Assembly (NCBI GenBank): GCA_037693485.1
Contig: CM075346.1
Span: forward strand, 132,576,501-132,640,500
Source: Kitagawia praeruptora
Lineage: Eukaryota; Streptophyta; Magnoliopsida; Apiales; Apiaceae
Direction of reading: 5' to 3'
DNA length: 64,000 nucleotides
Within the stretch, counting starts at the first letter, position 1. Every line of letters begins with the position of its first letter. Position numbers and translations under genes: made by a program. Below, piece by piece: positions 21,631-32,120 of the stretch. The notes below the pieces were generated by a model. That model was not told where the DNA came from. It ran no database searches and was given only the letters and a program-made list of their open reading frames with translations.

Positions 21631-24513
21631 AATGGAGAAATCATCTTTCATTAACAGCAAGGTCGTAATCAATGGAGTTACTTTTAACACAAATAACTTC
21701 ACTGCAGTTCTAGATCATCAGGACTTGCCCAATGATTTCCACATTATACAGGACTTTTTGGCCTCAAGCCCAATAAATTATGCTCTAACCCAACCTGCCA
21801 AGATATCTTTTCAGTCTGTAATATGCAGGTTTGGAACACTAGTGTCTTTGGGAAAGGACTTCCATCAGAAAAGCCTCAAATGAGATTTGAGTATAACAAT
21901 GTTACATACTATGTGACTCCTGAGATTGTCGCTGAAGCTCTACACTTACCATCAATTATTGGTAAGCCGGTATTCAAAGTTCCTGATACAAGACTCCTTG
22001 AGTATGTTGTGAGTTTAGGTTACAATGGAACGCCAAAGAAGTTTGGAGAGCTCTATAGAACAAAGCTTAAGAAGGAATGGAATTTCTTCTTCGACATTAT
22101 CAGCAGATGTTTCTTGAATAAAGTGTCAAACTTTGATGCTTTACCCACAGGTTCAGCCAAAATTGGGTATTCTCTAATTCATGATCTCTCATTTGATTAT
22201 GGGTCTTTTATACTAAAGGCATTAAGTGAAAGAAAAGCAGATAAATGTGGTTATGTTTGCTTTCTTAGATTTTTTCAATTAATATTCTCTCACTTTTGTC
22301 CTCATGCTGTTTTTGAGAATGATACAATTTTGCCTATATGTAAAATCTCAGAAAACAATATAAAGAGTCTAATCAATTCTGATAAGGCAAATAAGTTTGA
22401 TGGAACCCCATACATTCCTGATGAAGTATGGTCTCTTTTAAGAAAGAGAATGCCTATTCAATATGGTCCAGCAACTGGTGCTATGGGACAGGACCTTACA
22501 CATCCTATTCCTGACACAAGCACACAAACTAAACACTCTCCTAAACAGTCAACCACCTCTGGTGTCTCACAAAAGGCATCAGTTGTAAAATCAAAGAAAT
22601 TAGCTAGATCTGATGTGTCTGAGAGGCAATCAGGATCAAAGGATTTCTCCACTCCAACTCACTCTCAAATGAAGTTACAAGGGGGTGAACAAGGGGTTCT
22701 GGGAACATCTGGTCTGAATAGCGAAACAGGAGTAAAGAGGAAATTTAGTCAAAGAGCTGATTCTGATTCTGATGATGACACAATGCCTATATTAGTTTTG
22801 ATGAAGAAAAAGGAGATTGATACTGTTGATACTAGAGAAGTGGCTGTCTCTGAAAAGCCGAAGAAAAGAAGAAGATTAATCAACAAAGGCAAATTTGTTG
22901 TTCCTAGAGAATTACAGAATCTTACTGATGCTATGGAGAGCAATCCTGATGTATCTACTAATCAAGATGGATCATCAGTTCCTGACACTACTGCTAATCC
23001 TGACATCTCTACTCCTGATAATTCACCTGTGAAGACTGTTGAGATCTCTGATTCTCCAGCACCTGTATCTCCAAAGAGAAGAATTATTGAGGTGTCTGTT
23101 GATCAAGTAAATGCTATTGCTGCTCAGTTGGGTCTCAAACCTTCACCACTTGAAAAGAAAACTGCTGAAGCAAATGTCTTTCATAGACAGAAGAAACAGA
23201 GGACTACTCTGTCACCTCTGAGAGGATCAAGCCCACAAGAACCTGAACTTCAAAGGAGTTCAGCAGCTATTTCAGATCCATTCACACATGAACCACCTAC
23301 TCAAAGTGTGGGTGCAGACATTTCTGAAGGAATAGTCACACAAGAACCACTTTCTCAAAGGGAAGGTGAAGACAAGAATATTCCTGCCCCACAAGAACCA
23401 TCTTCTCAAAGTGAAGATGCTGGAAAAATCACATCAGCAGGGGAGTTTCCTGACAATGCTCAAGGGGCTTCTGAAATTGAAATTGAACTAGCTAGAAGTC
23501 TGGCAGATAAAGCTGCTCATGATTTGCACATTGCTGAATGTGATGAAGTGATTGCTGACATTGCATTTGAGGGAAGCACACAAGAACCTTTGACTCAAAG
23601 TGTTGAAGAAGCTTCACAACCTCAGACTACACAAGAACCATCAGTAGTTAATACTGATGCAAGTCATGCTTTAGTTGCAGTTATCAATCCTGATGTACGT
23701 ACTACTGATCCACTTATTCCATTGCTTATTGAGCCAATTTCTGCAAGGCCAATGGATTCTTTAACTACTTCGTCAGGTAACATCTCTATCTCTACTTCCT
23801 TTACTACTGATAGTATGATTACATATAGACCTGATATAAGGGATACCTCTATTTGTATGACTTCAGACCACTCTTCTCAGCCACCTCTTATTTCTTCACA
23901 TTTAATGAGTCAGAGCCTTTCTTGTGAGAATGAGAGTGAACATTTAGAGAAAAAGAAAAGTAATGAGAGGCAGTCTCCTGAACTGGCAAATGGAGAGGTA
24001 GAAAAGAGTGAGAAGTTGTTAACTTCTAGTGAGGTAGCAGTTACTATTGACAATAACTTAGGTAACATTGTGAGAAGTGATGAGATCATTTTAAAAGAAA
24101 CGAGAGATTTAGGAAATGTTACTATTCTGCCTGCAGGTCATCAGGATTCACCAGCTGCATCTACTGGTGAATTAAAATTGAAAGGTGTTATGCATCCTGA
24201 TGAGAATGTTGATGATAGGATTCCGACAAATAAATCTGGTTCAAATTCAGATGATGATCCTGATAATCCTGAAGCAATTCAAATGCAGGCAGCAATAAAA
24301 GCAAGTCTACTATCTACTTATGGGTCTTCGAGTAGATACATGCAGTCTGTTACTCAAGAAGAGTTCAGAGGGGAGTACAGTTCCATACTTCCTCCTGATA
24401 CTCAAGCTGCAAGGGGATATGAATGGGATACTGAATGGAATCAGCCGAATGCTGAGATGAATTTTCAAAATGCTCTTTTTCATTCTGGTCATATTAAGTT
24501 ATGCTTCTTGTAA
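21631..24513 (+). pseudogene. Copia-A extra ORF downstream of pol, frameshifted and truncated
   Basis: Large sense ORF after pol, related to the Copia-B ORF at 46823-49972. The start is ATG 21631 (frame 2), with a switch to frame 1 near 21825, so one base appears deleted. The N-terminal 300 residues hold a conserved globular region (LKKEWNFFFDIISRCF, then IGYSLIHDLSFDYGSFIL and CFLRFFQLIFSHFCP) like regions found in 'putative plant transposon protein' families. A long disordered Ser/Thr/Pro-rich part has basic KKRRRLI and a degenerate QEPxxQ repeat (five times between about 23270 and 23645). The end is cut: the Copia-B counterpart continues about 200 residues further. Function unknown; env-like is one published idea for such ORFs. 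Confidence 0.75.
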
Positions 24514-24780
24514 CGGGGCACGATCCAGATTCATTGGATGATTTTTTTAAATGATTTCTTCGACGATCGAACCGTACGGATGTTAATATACACTCATTAT
24601 AATGTTGGGAAAAAATAATCAAAAAATAAAAAGGTCGGGTTGTACGAGATTTGAACAAAAACGTAGTAAAAGTGATGCTTCCTGTAATGGGCACGATCCA
24701 GATTCACTGATTGATTTTTTTTAATGATTTCTTCGAAGATCGAACCATATGGATGTTAATATACACTCATTTGAATTGGA
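24501..24780 (+). repeat. Imperfect tandem duplication, about 175 bp, two copies
   Basis: The block beginning TATGCTTCTTGTAACGGGGC (24502) recurs from about 24676 (GATGCTTCCTGTAATGGGC), each followed by CACGATCCAGATTCA and GGATGTTAATATACACTCAT. It lies at the truncated left side of CACTA-1. The origin is not recognised. Confidence 0.75.
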
Positions 24781-25807
24781 GTGAATGATATTTTTTGTAA
24801 AGTAATGTATTTTTCAATAATTTTAAAATTAATAAATTAAAACTTTTACATTTTTTATTTAAGAAATTGTATATATGTATTAAAAAAGTAAAATAAATTT
24901 ATTTATTATACTGAAAATATTAAATTAAATAGGAATGAATGATGATTTTTTTGAATAATTTAAAAATGAACAAATTTTGTAAAAAAACAATTTGAACAGT
25001 GAAATAATTACAAAACTAACGTAAAAAAAACAAAAACAACAAGCGGGTTTATGAAATGCTAGAGCGGCAATTCTACCGCCTCCATCCTTTGCCCAAATTT
25101 TGACAAATTAAGCCCATTATTTTCTCCCTCTCTCTTTCACTCTATCTCTCTCCCTCTCTGCATCTTTCTCTTATCTCTCTCTCCCTACATATCCAGATAT
25201 ACACATACATAATAAATCTGCTGCTAGTCGATTTGGCTGTTAATCGATTTATCAATTAAAGATTCATTCCATCGTTCTTCTCATTTTTAAAACCCTAAGC
25301 ATATGATTTGGGTTCAATTGATTGGCTGTTCAAACAACTTGTGTTCAAGCTTGGGGGATTTGGGAAATGACTCTAAAGTGAAGATTACTAGACTCTAGGG
25401 TGTTAATTTCTGTTGTAAAAGGTATTTAAAACGTAGCTATTGTCTCTGCATATTGCCTTATATCTGATTTCAAACTTCTCTTAGCATTACATGTGAAAGT
25501 AAAGGTAATTAATTTGTGTATGTGTGTGTTCGTGTTTGTGATTTATACTTAAATTGTTCTACTATTATGTTTTTAATTGTCTTATACTTTTAGTACTTCC
25601 TTGTTTGAATATAATTGAGTATTCTGTGTGTGTGTGTTTCATGTATTAATTGTTCTAGTATTATGTTTTTAGTTGTGTTAATAATTTAATTAGTTCCTTG
25701 TTTGAGAATTTTTAAGTGTGCGTGTGTGTTAGATTGTAGAGCTATTAACAACAGGATGGAATCTGCGGAAATGCGTACTTATTTGGTTTGTTTATGTTAT
25801 TTCTTAG
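24781..25807 (+). other. CACTA-1 left interior: AT-rich and CT-rich sequence, no gene
   Basis: Contains an AT-rich stretch (24780-25010), then a CT-repeat tract (about 25115-25190) resembling a plant 5' UTR, and TG-microsatellite tracts (about 25515-25735). It could be captured promoter/leader sequence; no open frame is supported. Confidence 0.5.
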
Positions 25808-26794
25808 ATGTAGCACTTGTCACATCTTTGCAGGATGGAATGAATCTCGTCAGCTATGAGTTTGTGGCCTGCCAAGAGTCAAAAAAAGGAGTTCTTGTTC
25901 TGAGTGAAGTAAGTATCATTAGCCTGCATTCATGCTTACCCAAAACTTTTGTATGCACGTGCTCCCGCAAATTATGTGATTTTGAGAGTGGATAGTGAGA
26001 ACGGGCATTTCAATTATGATCTAATGTACTTTGTGTTCCAAATACATACACATAATGTGTGCTTAAATAATCAATTACAAGTTTAAATTGATATTGATAT
26101 ATTTCTCAAATTGAAGACGCTATTAAATTAAACTATATGTCAAATTTGTCATGTAACGTATATTCTATTGTAGTACAAATTTAAAACAGTTCTACTGCAG
26201 GCTAAAGTTTCCATGTTTATTCATCTCTTCTAAGTTGTTTTGATGTTTAATGATGTATGCCATTCTCTTATTAGTTTCTATAATCAAGTCCATAGTGATA
26301 AGCTGACTCTTTATCAATGAAAACTGGATAGATAAAATAGATGATGTTAAAATTATGCGGGAACATTAATTTAGCTGATCCATCAAGTTTCCCTCTCATA
26401 TGATTTCACTGCTTATGACATTGCGCCAACAAAATTAAATTTGATTTTAATTACAATAACTAGAAATACTCATGGTAATTATAACTTACAAAGCATTTTA
26501 GATGATTTCTGATCCTTTAATTTCCCAAATTTTTTATATAAATCTCTATGTGATTTGTTTTTTTGTACAGGCTACAGATATTTCATATTTTCTATCTTGA
26601 TTGTAGTTTGCAGGTGCTGCATAGTCTTTTGGTGCTGGAGCACTCCTCGTAAATCCTTGGAACATCTCAGAAGTTGCTTCATCTATTGGCCAAGCTTTGA
26701 TTATGAGTGCGGATGAAATAGAGAAACGACATCAGCATAACTTTGATCATGTTATACAACATACTGCTCAAGAGTGGGCTGAAACATTTGTGAG
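25808..26794 (+). pseudogene. TPS: Captured trehalose-6-phosphate synthase fragment (two exons)
   Basis: Two exon-like blocks with splice sites kept. Block 1 (25808-25908, after CTTAG, before GTAAGT) encodes DVALVTSLQDGMNLVSYEFV and CQESKKGVLVLSE. Block 2 (26607-26794, after TTGTAG, before GTAATG) encodes FAGAA, stop, SFGAGALLVNPWNISEVASS and EKRHQHNFDHVIQHTAQEWA. These match the conserved C-lobe of plant trehalose-6-phosphate synthase (glycosyltransferase family 20), which joins UDP-glucose to glucose-6-phosphate. The TAG at 26622-26624 replaces an expected Gln codon. Only a small internal part of the enzyme is present, so it cannot be functional. Introns retained means capture at the DNA level. 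Confidence 0.88.
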
Positions 26795-27473
26795 GTAATG
26801 TAACATAACCATCCAATAATGCTGTCAAATATAATTTGTAGAATTTAAATGTGCTAACTTTATCATGCTGCTAAAATTTGTTGAGTCCACTTCTGGATTA
26901 TTTGTGATTGTAGACCACCTATGGATTATCAGGGATTGTAATTGTATCCAGAATCAAATCAGGCTGTAGAATTTAAATGTGCTGACTTTATCATGCTGCT
27001 AAAATTTTCGTACTGTACCATTCAAGCAGTTGCCTACTCTATTTTTCCTTTAATATCTTTTATTCATTCATTTGTGTAATTTAGATAAAGCCTATAATGC
27101 TACTTGCTTTACGTTGTGAAGGCCTTTTCTTTTACTTTACCAGTAACGGTATAAGATCATTGTAGAAGCTGAAAAACTAGGAATTGCATTGTAATCATTA
27201 AGTCCCCGTCTTTTCGTCTTTTTGAGAACTTCATGTGTATGCTTAGTGTTGGTAAAATGTAAATTTCACATGCACGGTACAAAACTGTTTTGATGAAGGA
27301 AAGACTTTGAATTTATGTTAAATGTTATTCCCTTTCTTTTTGGTTATTGGCAGGTGTATTATGTATATGGCTTTATGCTGCTAGTTTTTCTGATTCTCAA
27401 TATTGTTGTTGTATGTCTGAAGCCCAAATTCTATGATCGATTCGTAATTTCTGAGCTTTGTTTGTGGTCTGCA

Positions 27474-27673
27474 GTGATGATTGCAAATGGTCTGCTTATT
27501 TACTAGCAAATACCTCAAGCCCTGAAGTGGTGTCCAAAAATCAACAATTTGGTGCAAATGGAGCTTCTGCATTAAACTTGAACTTTCCTGCAGTACTAGA
27601 AGATGACCATTCATCTTCGTCTTTAACTTCTGGGTTGTGTCTGGACTTAAGGCTGGGACTCGGAGCAGAATAG
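27474..27673 (+). pseudogene. Captured 3'-terminal exon with EAR-like motif (parent unidentified)
   Basis: An exon-like block after a CTGCAG acceptor (about 27469-27474) with an open frame to the TAG at 27671-27673. The end reads LNLNFPAVLEDDHSSSS and CLDLRLGLGAE. The LNLNFP and LDLRLGL stretches resemble EAR repression motifs at the ends of plant transcription regulators. I do not recognise the parent gene. Its place between the TPS fragment and the CACTA subterminal repeats suggests another captured piece. Confidence 0.45.
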
Positions 27674-27899
27674 GTGTATGTGAATGTAGAATACAACTAG
27701 AATGATGTCATTTTGAATATTTGACATATGTATTAATTATGTTCAATTTCTAGAACTTTGTTATGGTATTGATTTGATAAGTTTGATTTGTGATGATTCT
27801 GGATTTGGTTTTGTTGTGATGATTCTTGACTTGGTTAATTAGTTGATATTTGTATTGTTGGATGCCAATTTGGTAGGTTAGTCATCTTTTAAATATATA

Positions 27900-28512
27900 T
27901 TTTTTTCATGTACAGTTCATTAGACAACAGTTTTAAACAGAAGACAATTGTATGAGTTGAAACACACAATAGGCCAGAACCTGTTGTGTGTTGGATTAAG
28001 TTCATACAACACTATGTAAAGCACTTGTGTTAAATATCATTATACAATACCATATTGGAAACCACTTGTCTCACTCTAACAATACTTTTTACGAAGTATT
28101 GTCTATGCTTCATTTACATAATATTTCTAAAAAATGTTGTGGGTTGGTTCACTGTGACACAACACTATGTATAACATATTGTATGACTGCTAATTAGACA
28201 ACAGACCTAAAAACACTTGTCTGGATACAACAACGGTTTTCCGGGATATTGTGTTGCAGGCATTCACACAACACTTATTTGCTAACGCTTGTCTAATCTT
28301 AAAAATACTTATGCATTTACACAACACCCCTGGTCAAGAAATGCTTGTCTGGTAAGATTCATCACACAACGGTTTTGGCCCATTGTGTGAATGTTGGATT
28401 ACACAATACTTTTTCGAGTAGGAAAATAACAGTTGTCTGATCATTTCGGGCAACACTTTTTTCCATGGGTGTTGTCTGATATGTGTCGTCTATTGCCAGA
28501 TTTCTTGTAGTG
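27900..28512. repeat. CACTA-1 subterminal repeats and right terminal inverted repeat
   Basis: Many degenerate copies of ACAACACTTGTCTG-like units in both orientations, a hallmark of CACTA subterminal regions where transposase binds. It ends in the terminal repeat (reverse complement CACTACAAGAAATCTGGCA) at 28494-28512. Confidence 0.85.
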
Positions 28513-28935
28513 AGTACTGGATACTATGTCTATATCTGAAGAGGGAGGTACTTAACTTCATGACATTTGAATTCATAAATTCTATTCTGATTGTGTTGTT
28601 ATATATTTTGACATCAACAACTCAGATTTATGCTTCAGGTTTTAAAGCATAAATAGGGGGAGATTGTTAGGAATAATTCATGAGTTGTGATGTTAAGAAT
28701 AGAATTTTACTTATACTTCTTGTATATCCTGATCTTATAAAGGATTTAGCACTTTGTATAGGAGATATGTGTTAGACAGTAATCTGTAGAATTAAGTCAG
28801 GAACAGTGCATCGAGTACTACATGTCAGGAACTGAGATTGAATCCTGATACGTCAATTCAAATACTGATCAAGTACTGATGGGATGGTCAGATCCTGATG
28901 CAAGTTGGAATCCTGATATCAGTTGTATTATCAGG
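28513..28935 (+). mobile_element. Copia-A 3' end: polypurine tract and truncated 3' LTR
   Basis: 28513-28650 matches the Copia-B 3' untranslated region (reverse complement of about 46470-46610). The polypurine tract AAATAGGGGGAGAT is at 28651-28664 and the LTR starts TGTTAGGAATAATTC at 28665. About 270 bp of LTR, rich in TCCTGAT repeats, is recognisable before it changes near 28935 into LINE sequence. About 460 bp of LTR is therefore missing. Confidence 0.88.
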
Positions 28936-29310
28936 ACGATCCGAGTATTATCAGGGATATGCAAATCCTGAGCTTGCAGAAGCTATTGCGGTTAAAGAAG
29001 CTTTGAGCTGGTCAAAAGCAAACAGGTGGGATAAGGTAGCTGTGGAATTAGATTGCCTGACAGTAGTTCAAGCAATTAGAAGTAGGGTTCCAATGTTATC
29101 TCCTTTTGATAAGGTTATTATGAAGTGTCGAAAGATACTTATTGACTCAAACATCGTATTGTTTTTTATTAGACGATCTGCTAACATGGTTGTCCACTTC
29201 TTAGTTAGAGATTCCTGTTCTTTTCAAGGTCCCGGTCAAACTATGTTCTCTTTTGTTTTGACTGATTTAATGGAGTAATACAATCTTCTTTTTGTCAAAA
29301 AAATTACTTA
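28936..29310 (+). pseudogene. 5'-truncated LINE fragment (RNase H end and tail)
   Basis: The frame to 29278 encodes PELAEAIAVKEALSWSKANR, VAVELDCLTVVQAIRS and FFIRRSANMVVHFLVRDS, matching the RNase H-like C-terminus of plant LINE polyproteins. An AT-rich 3' end with TTCTTTTTGTCAAAAAAA follows. No RT or endonuclease remains. The left boundary with Copia-A LTR is approximate. Confidence 0.75.
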
Positions 29311-29760
29311 TTAAATACTAGTTGTACATGCCATATCATTAATTATACATGATACGGCATTTTACACTTCTTTGGGTTGGTGGAATATCTTAGGCATCAT
29401 AATTTTTAATATTGGTTGACTTGATTCACAACAGATAATTAATATCTAGTTCAACATAGATTACAATTTACTTCGACCATTTCATATTATCATGTGTTCA
29501 TTCATGTATTTTCGTTTATTTTTTAGTGATTAAATTGATCAAAATTTAATTAAAATTATAGATATCATATAATTAAAAAAATTATAAAAAATATATCATA
29601 AAAGTATATTTAATATAATTTAAAACAACTTTTTAATTTTTTAAAATAATTAAGAAATAATTTTTAATTTTCAATCAATTTGACATGAAAAAAATCAACC
29701 AGAACACGTAAGGAAGAAATTTGGCAAAAAAAAACACGTAAGAAAGTACTAAAAATAATA
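29311..29760 (+). other. AT-rich flank; start of the dioxygenase segmental duplication
   Basis: No gene. From about 29453 the sequence matches 37141 onward (CATAGATTACAA, then CAACCA/CACGTAAGGAAG), so this is the 3' flank of dioxygenase copy A within the duplicated unit. Confidence 0.7.
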
Positions 29761-30039
29761 CTCCCTCCGTCCCACCAGGATGTTTACGTTCTTGGTGGGC
29801 ACGAAGACCAATATATATATATATATTTAAGCAGGTAAGGTAATGAAAAGTTTTGAAAAGTGGGTAGAGTGGTGGGACTATCAATATTTAATAGTAGATT
29901 TGATAAAGTGGAGAAAGTTAGACAGTTAGTGAGTGTAATAGTGTTTTATATTATTAAAAGTTTACTATTTTTGGAATGTAAAGAAATGGATGGATAACCC
30001 AAAATAGTAATGTTAAAGAAATAGGTGGGACGGAGGGAT
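29761..30039. mobile_element. Stowaway-type MITE (Tc1/mariner)
   Basis: About 279 bp with terminal inverted repeats CTCCCTCCGTCCCACC (29761-29776) and GGTGGGACGGAGGGA (30024-30038), flanked by TA on both sides. The CTCCCTCCGTCCC terminus is typical of plant Stowaway MITEs. No coding capacity. Confidence 0.93.
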
Positions 30040-30187
30040 TAGCTTTATTACCACAAACATAATTCATATCCACCGAAGATAGTGAGCAATGATACAAAGC
30101 CATATGCAATCGACGATTGTAACAATCTTGCCAATATGGAAAAACGTAGATACAGATAGTAAAGCTTATTTGGACAATAGTCGCCAT

Positions 30188-31450
30188 CTATATCTTGAAG
30201 GAGGAGAGTGCGTGAACCCCGATTTCGACGCAGGACTTCAAATATTCTTCCACTGTTAATTCTCTGTAAATTGGGGGGTTTTCAGCTGATGTTAACTCTT
30301 TTATTGGACCATACTTTCTTGTTACATCTTCTGGATTCTGCATCCTGAAGAAACATGTTACTGAGATCCTAGCCTTGCTCGTTTTATTAGCCAACACCCT
30401 ATGTTCGAGGCTCTTGAACTTGTCATTGGTAATTAACTGCATTATATATATGTTTTCGAAAAAACACACGATAAACATTGCAAATTTGAAGATGGATCAT
30501 AAGCATGTGTGTTAATATGAAAACATGAACATGAACTTGCCTACATAAGATCAGCAATGTTGACTAGCAGAGCTCCACGTACGGGAAGAACATTAACCCA
30601 TTGATTTTCATACAGTACTTGGAGTCCACCAATTTGATCTTAGAAAAGTACAGTAAAAAACTATTATCAGTGTGACTGCTATTTCTGAAAGTTAAGTCTG
30701 GTTCAGGGCATTCCGGGTAGTATTGTCCCTTGAGTACAAGCCCTTTGGCACAATCCATGTCCTTGAGGTGATTTTTATCTAGCCCGAGAGCTTCCAAAAA
30801 CAATTCTAATAAATTAATTCCCAATTTCAAAACATAGCCAGAGTACTCCGTCATTATGTTCCTGCAATATTTAGGTACAAAAATATATCTTACTACAATC
30901 CACGTTGCAACAGTTACAAACAAAAATATTGAAATCAAACTAATTATTTATAAAAGAAAAATAGAATTTCCAGTTACCAGCAAATGGAAGGATATTGCTC
31001 GGGGTTTGATGGAGGTGGAGCCATAATGCCTTGAATAGTATCCTTCCAGTTATTTGCAGAACTAGTAGCAATCGCCAAATTGCTACTATAAGCAAAAGTT
31101 CTTGTTTTGTCACGAGAGTAGAATTCTTTCTTAGCCTCAAGATCTTGCTCATTGAATCGCCTTACTCCGTCCATCATTTCATCCATCACGGTTATCGGAA
31201 TACCATGGTTAACCAGCTGAAAAACTCCAAACTTTTCACAGGCTTGTTTAACTTCTTCCACTATTTTTGTTCTAGAAACTGCATCTTTGTTGATGTCTTT
31301 CAAGTCTATGACTGGAAAAACTAAATCGTCGGTTCCAGGATCAAGAAATGTAGCCTTTTTGTCAACAAACATAGGTGGGAGTTTTGTTATACCAGCATCT
31401 ACAAGTCCCTTTACACCAGCTTTTGTTTCATCAAAAGCATATGTAGTCCA
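30188..31450 (-). pseudogene. 2OG-Fe(II) dioxygenase copy A (ACC oxidase homolog type), pseudogene
   Basis: Three exons homologous to copy B: about 31450-30978, 30861-30541 and 30436-30188 (TAG stop at 30190-30188). The encoded pieces are those of a plant 2-oxoglutarate/Fe(II) oxygenase of the '1-aminocyclopropane-1-carboxylate oxidase homolog' group (VFPVIDLKDI, VNHGIP, SSHTDNS, EHRVLANKTSKARIS). Three lesions are seen against copy B. An 11-bp deletion just after the start codon runs into TGA within a few codons. One A is lost from a run near 30655, shifting exon 2 downstream of HTDNSF. The last exon-2 codon CAG is now TAG (30543-30541). A downstream ATG at 31372 cannot rescue the exon-2 lesions. 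Confidence 0.9.
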
Positions 31451-31540
31451 TTTCCCCCACTTTAAATGAATTTCTAGCTAGATGCATTTAGATGCATTTC
31501 ATATAAATATATTTATATGCAAATCTTATGGAAAATAAGA

Positions 31541-31729
31541 AAGAAAAAAATTATTTTATAATTTCCATTTAATAAATAATATTTTTATTTAAAATGAGCC
31601 CCGCCAGGAGCACTTTTTTGTATTAAGAAGAGCAGGGGACACAAAGGGAACATGAAGGAAGGGGATGGAGGATCCCAACCTTAATTATTGATGGATCATT
31701 GATTCATCACCCCCTCCTTTGATTATTAA
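31541..31729. other. Upstream flank of copy A, nothing recognised
   Basis: AT-rich sequence beyond the end of the duplication (near 31540). No gene or repeat is supported before the MITE at 31730. Confidence 0.5.
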
Positions 31730-32105
31730 GAGCAAGTTCAATGCTAGATGCTAAATTGCTATTGCTATAATATAGAACCAAAAAGTGAATTTTGGTGCTA
31801 AAATAAAACTCACATTTCAAAGCTAGTTCTATAACTAGTTTCAAATTTAACCAACTTTTTTTACTTTTACCTAACTTTTTAACTTCTATTAAATATTCTC
31901 AACAAACTCATCTCATTTTAGTTAAATGATGATGTGGCATGCATGCTTAAATGCATCCTTGGTTTCAAATTTACCACCAAGCTAGGATGCATAATATAGC
32001 AGTAGCACCAAGGATACATCCAATTATAGCACCTCTTTGAAGATGAGTTTTTTAGCACTTGGTACTATAATATAGCAATAACATAGCATTGCATTGGACC
32101 TGCTC
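31730..32105. mobile_element. PIF/Harbinger (Tourist)-like MITE
   Basis: 376 bp with long imperfect terminal inverted repeats starting GAGCAAGTTCAATGCTA and ending GCATTGGACCTGCTC, the inner part containing TTGCTAT...TATAATATAG on both sides. Flanked by TAA (31727-31729 and 32106-32108), the expected 3-bp target duplication. No ORF. Confidence 0.85.
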
Positions 32106-32120
32106 TAAAGGACTTTCTAA

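Larger units (their letters stand above)
24514..28512. mobile_element. CACTA-1: gene-capturing CACTA transposon, left end missing
   Basis: The right terminus is exact. The end at 28512, read inward on the - strand, is CACTACAAGAAATCTGGCA, a classic CACTA terminal inverted repeat. The next bases, AGTACTGGATA, match uninterrupted Copia-B sequence, giving AGT as the expected 3-bp duplication. Subterminal repeats of the ACAACACTTGTCT type fill about 27900-28500. No left CACTA terminus is found, and about 0.9 kb of Copia-A is missing at the left, so a deletion removed both. The cargo is host gene exons with introns (25808-26794 and about 27474-27673). No transposase frame is seen. Confidence 0.8.
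1..28935 (+). mobile_element. Copia-A: degenerate, split Sirevirus-like Ty1/copia retrotransposon
   Basis: Discontinuous element: 1-3939, 19346-about 24513 and 28513-about 28935, with the 5' LTR and start of gag left of the window. The order gag (CCHC), protease, integrase, RT, RNase H is the Ty1/copia order. The same family, intact, lies at 45726-56758 on the other strand, and the polyproteins, the extra ORF, the polypurine tract and the LTR start all match it. A large ORF downstream of pol is a trait reported for Sireviruses, so that assignment is from layout, not from phylogeny. It is interrupted by Ath-1 (3940-19345) and CACTA-1 (about 24514-28512), and its 3' LTR is truncated at a LINE fragment. 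Stops, frameshifts and changed catalytic residues show it is dead. Confidence 0.9.
29453..31540 (-). repeat. Segmental duplication, copy A (dioxygenase unit)
   Basis: Matches 37141-about 39680 in the same orientation, covering gene, introns and flanks. Exons are nearly identical. The copies differ by a MITE (29761-30039, copy A only), a LINE-derived insert (37442-38035, copy B only) and a small internal duplication in copy B (about 38058-38250). Confidence 0.88.

Noticed and set aside
25808..26794. TPS as a resident host gene
   Set aside because: Two exons only, a nonsense codon, and location next to CACTA subterminal repeats inside Copia-A.
31031..31324. 97-codon + strand frame in dioxygenase copy A, repeated at 39151-39444
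   Set aside because: Antisense shadow of exon 1; its conservation follows from the sense gene.
30188..31450. Copy A as a functional gene starting at ATG 31372
   Set aside because: The exon-2 frameshift and terminal TAG remain whatever start is used.
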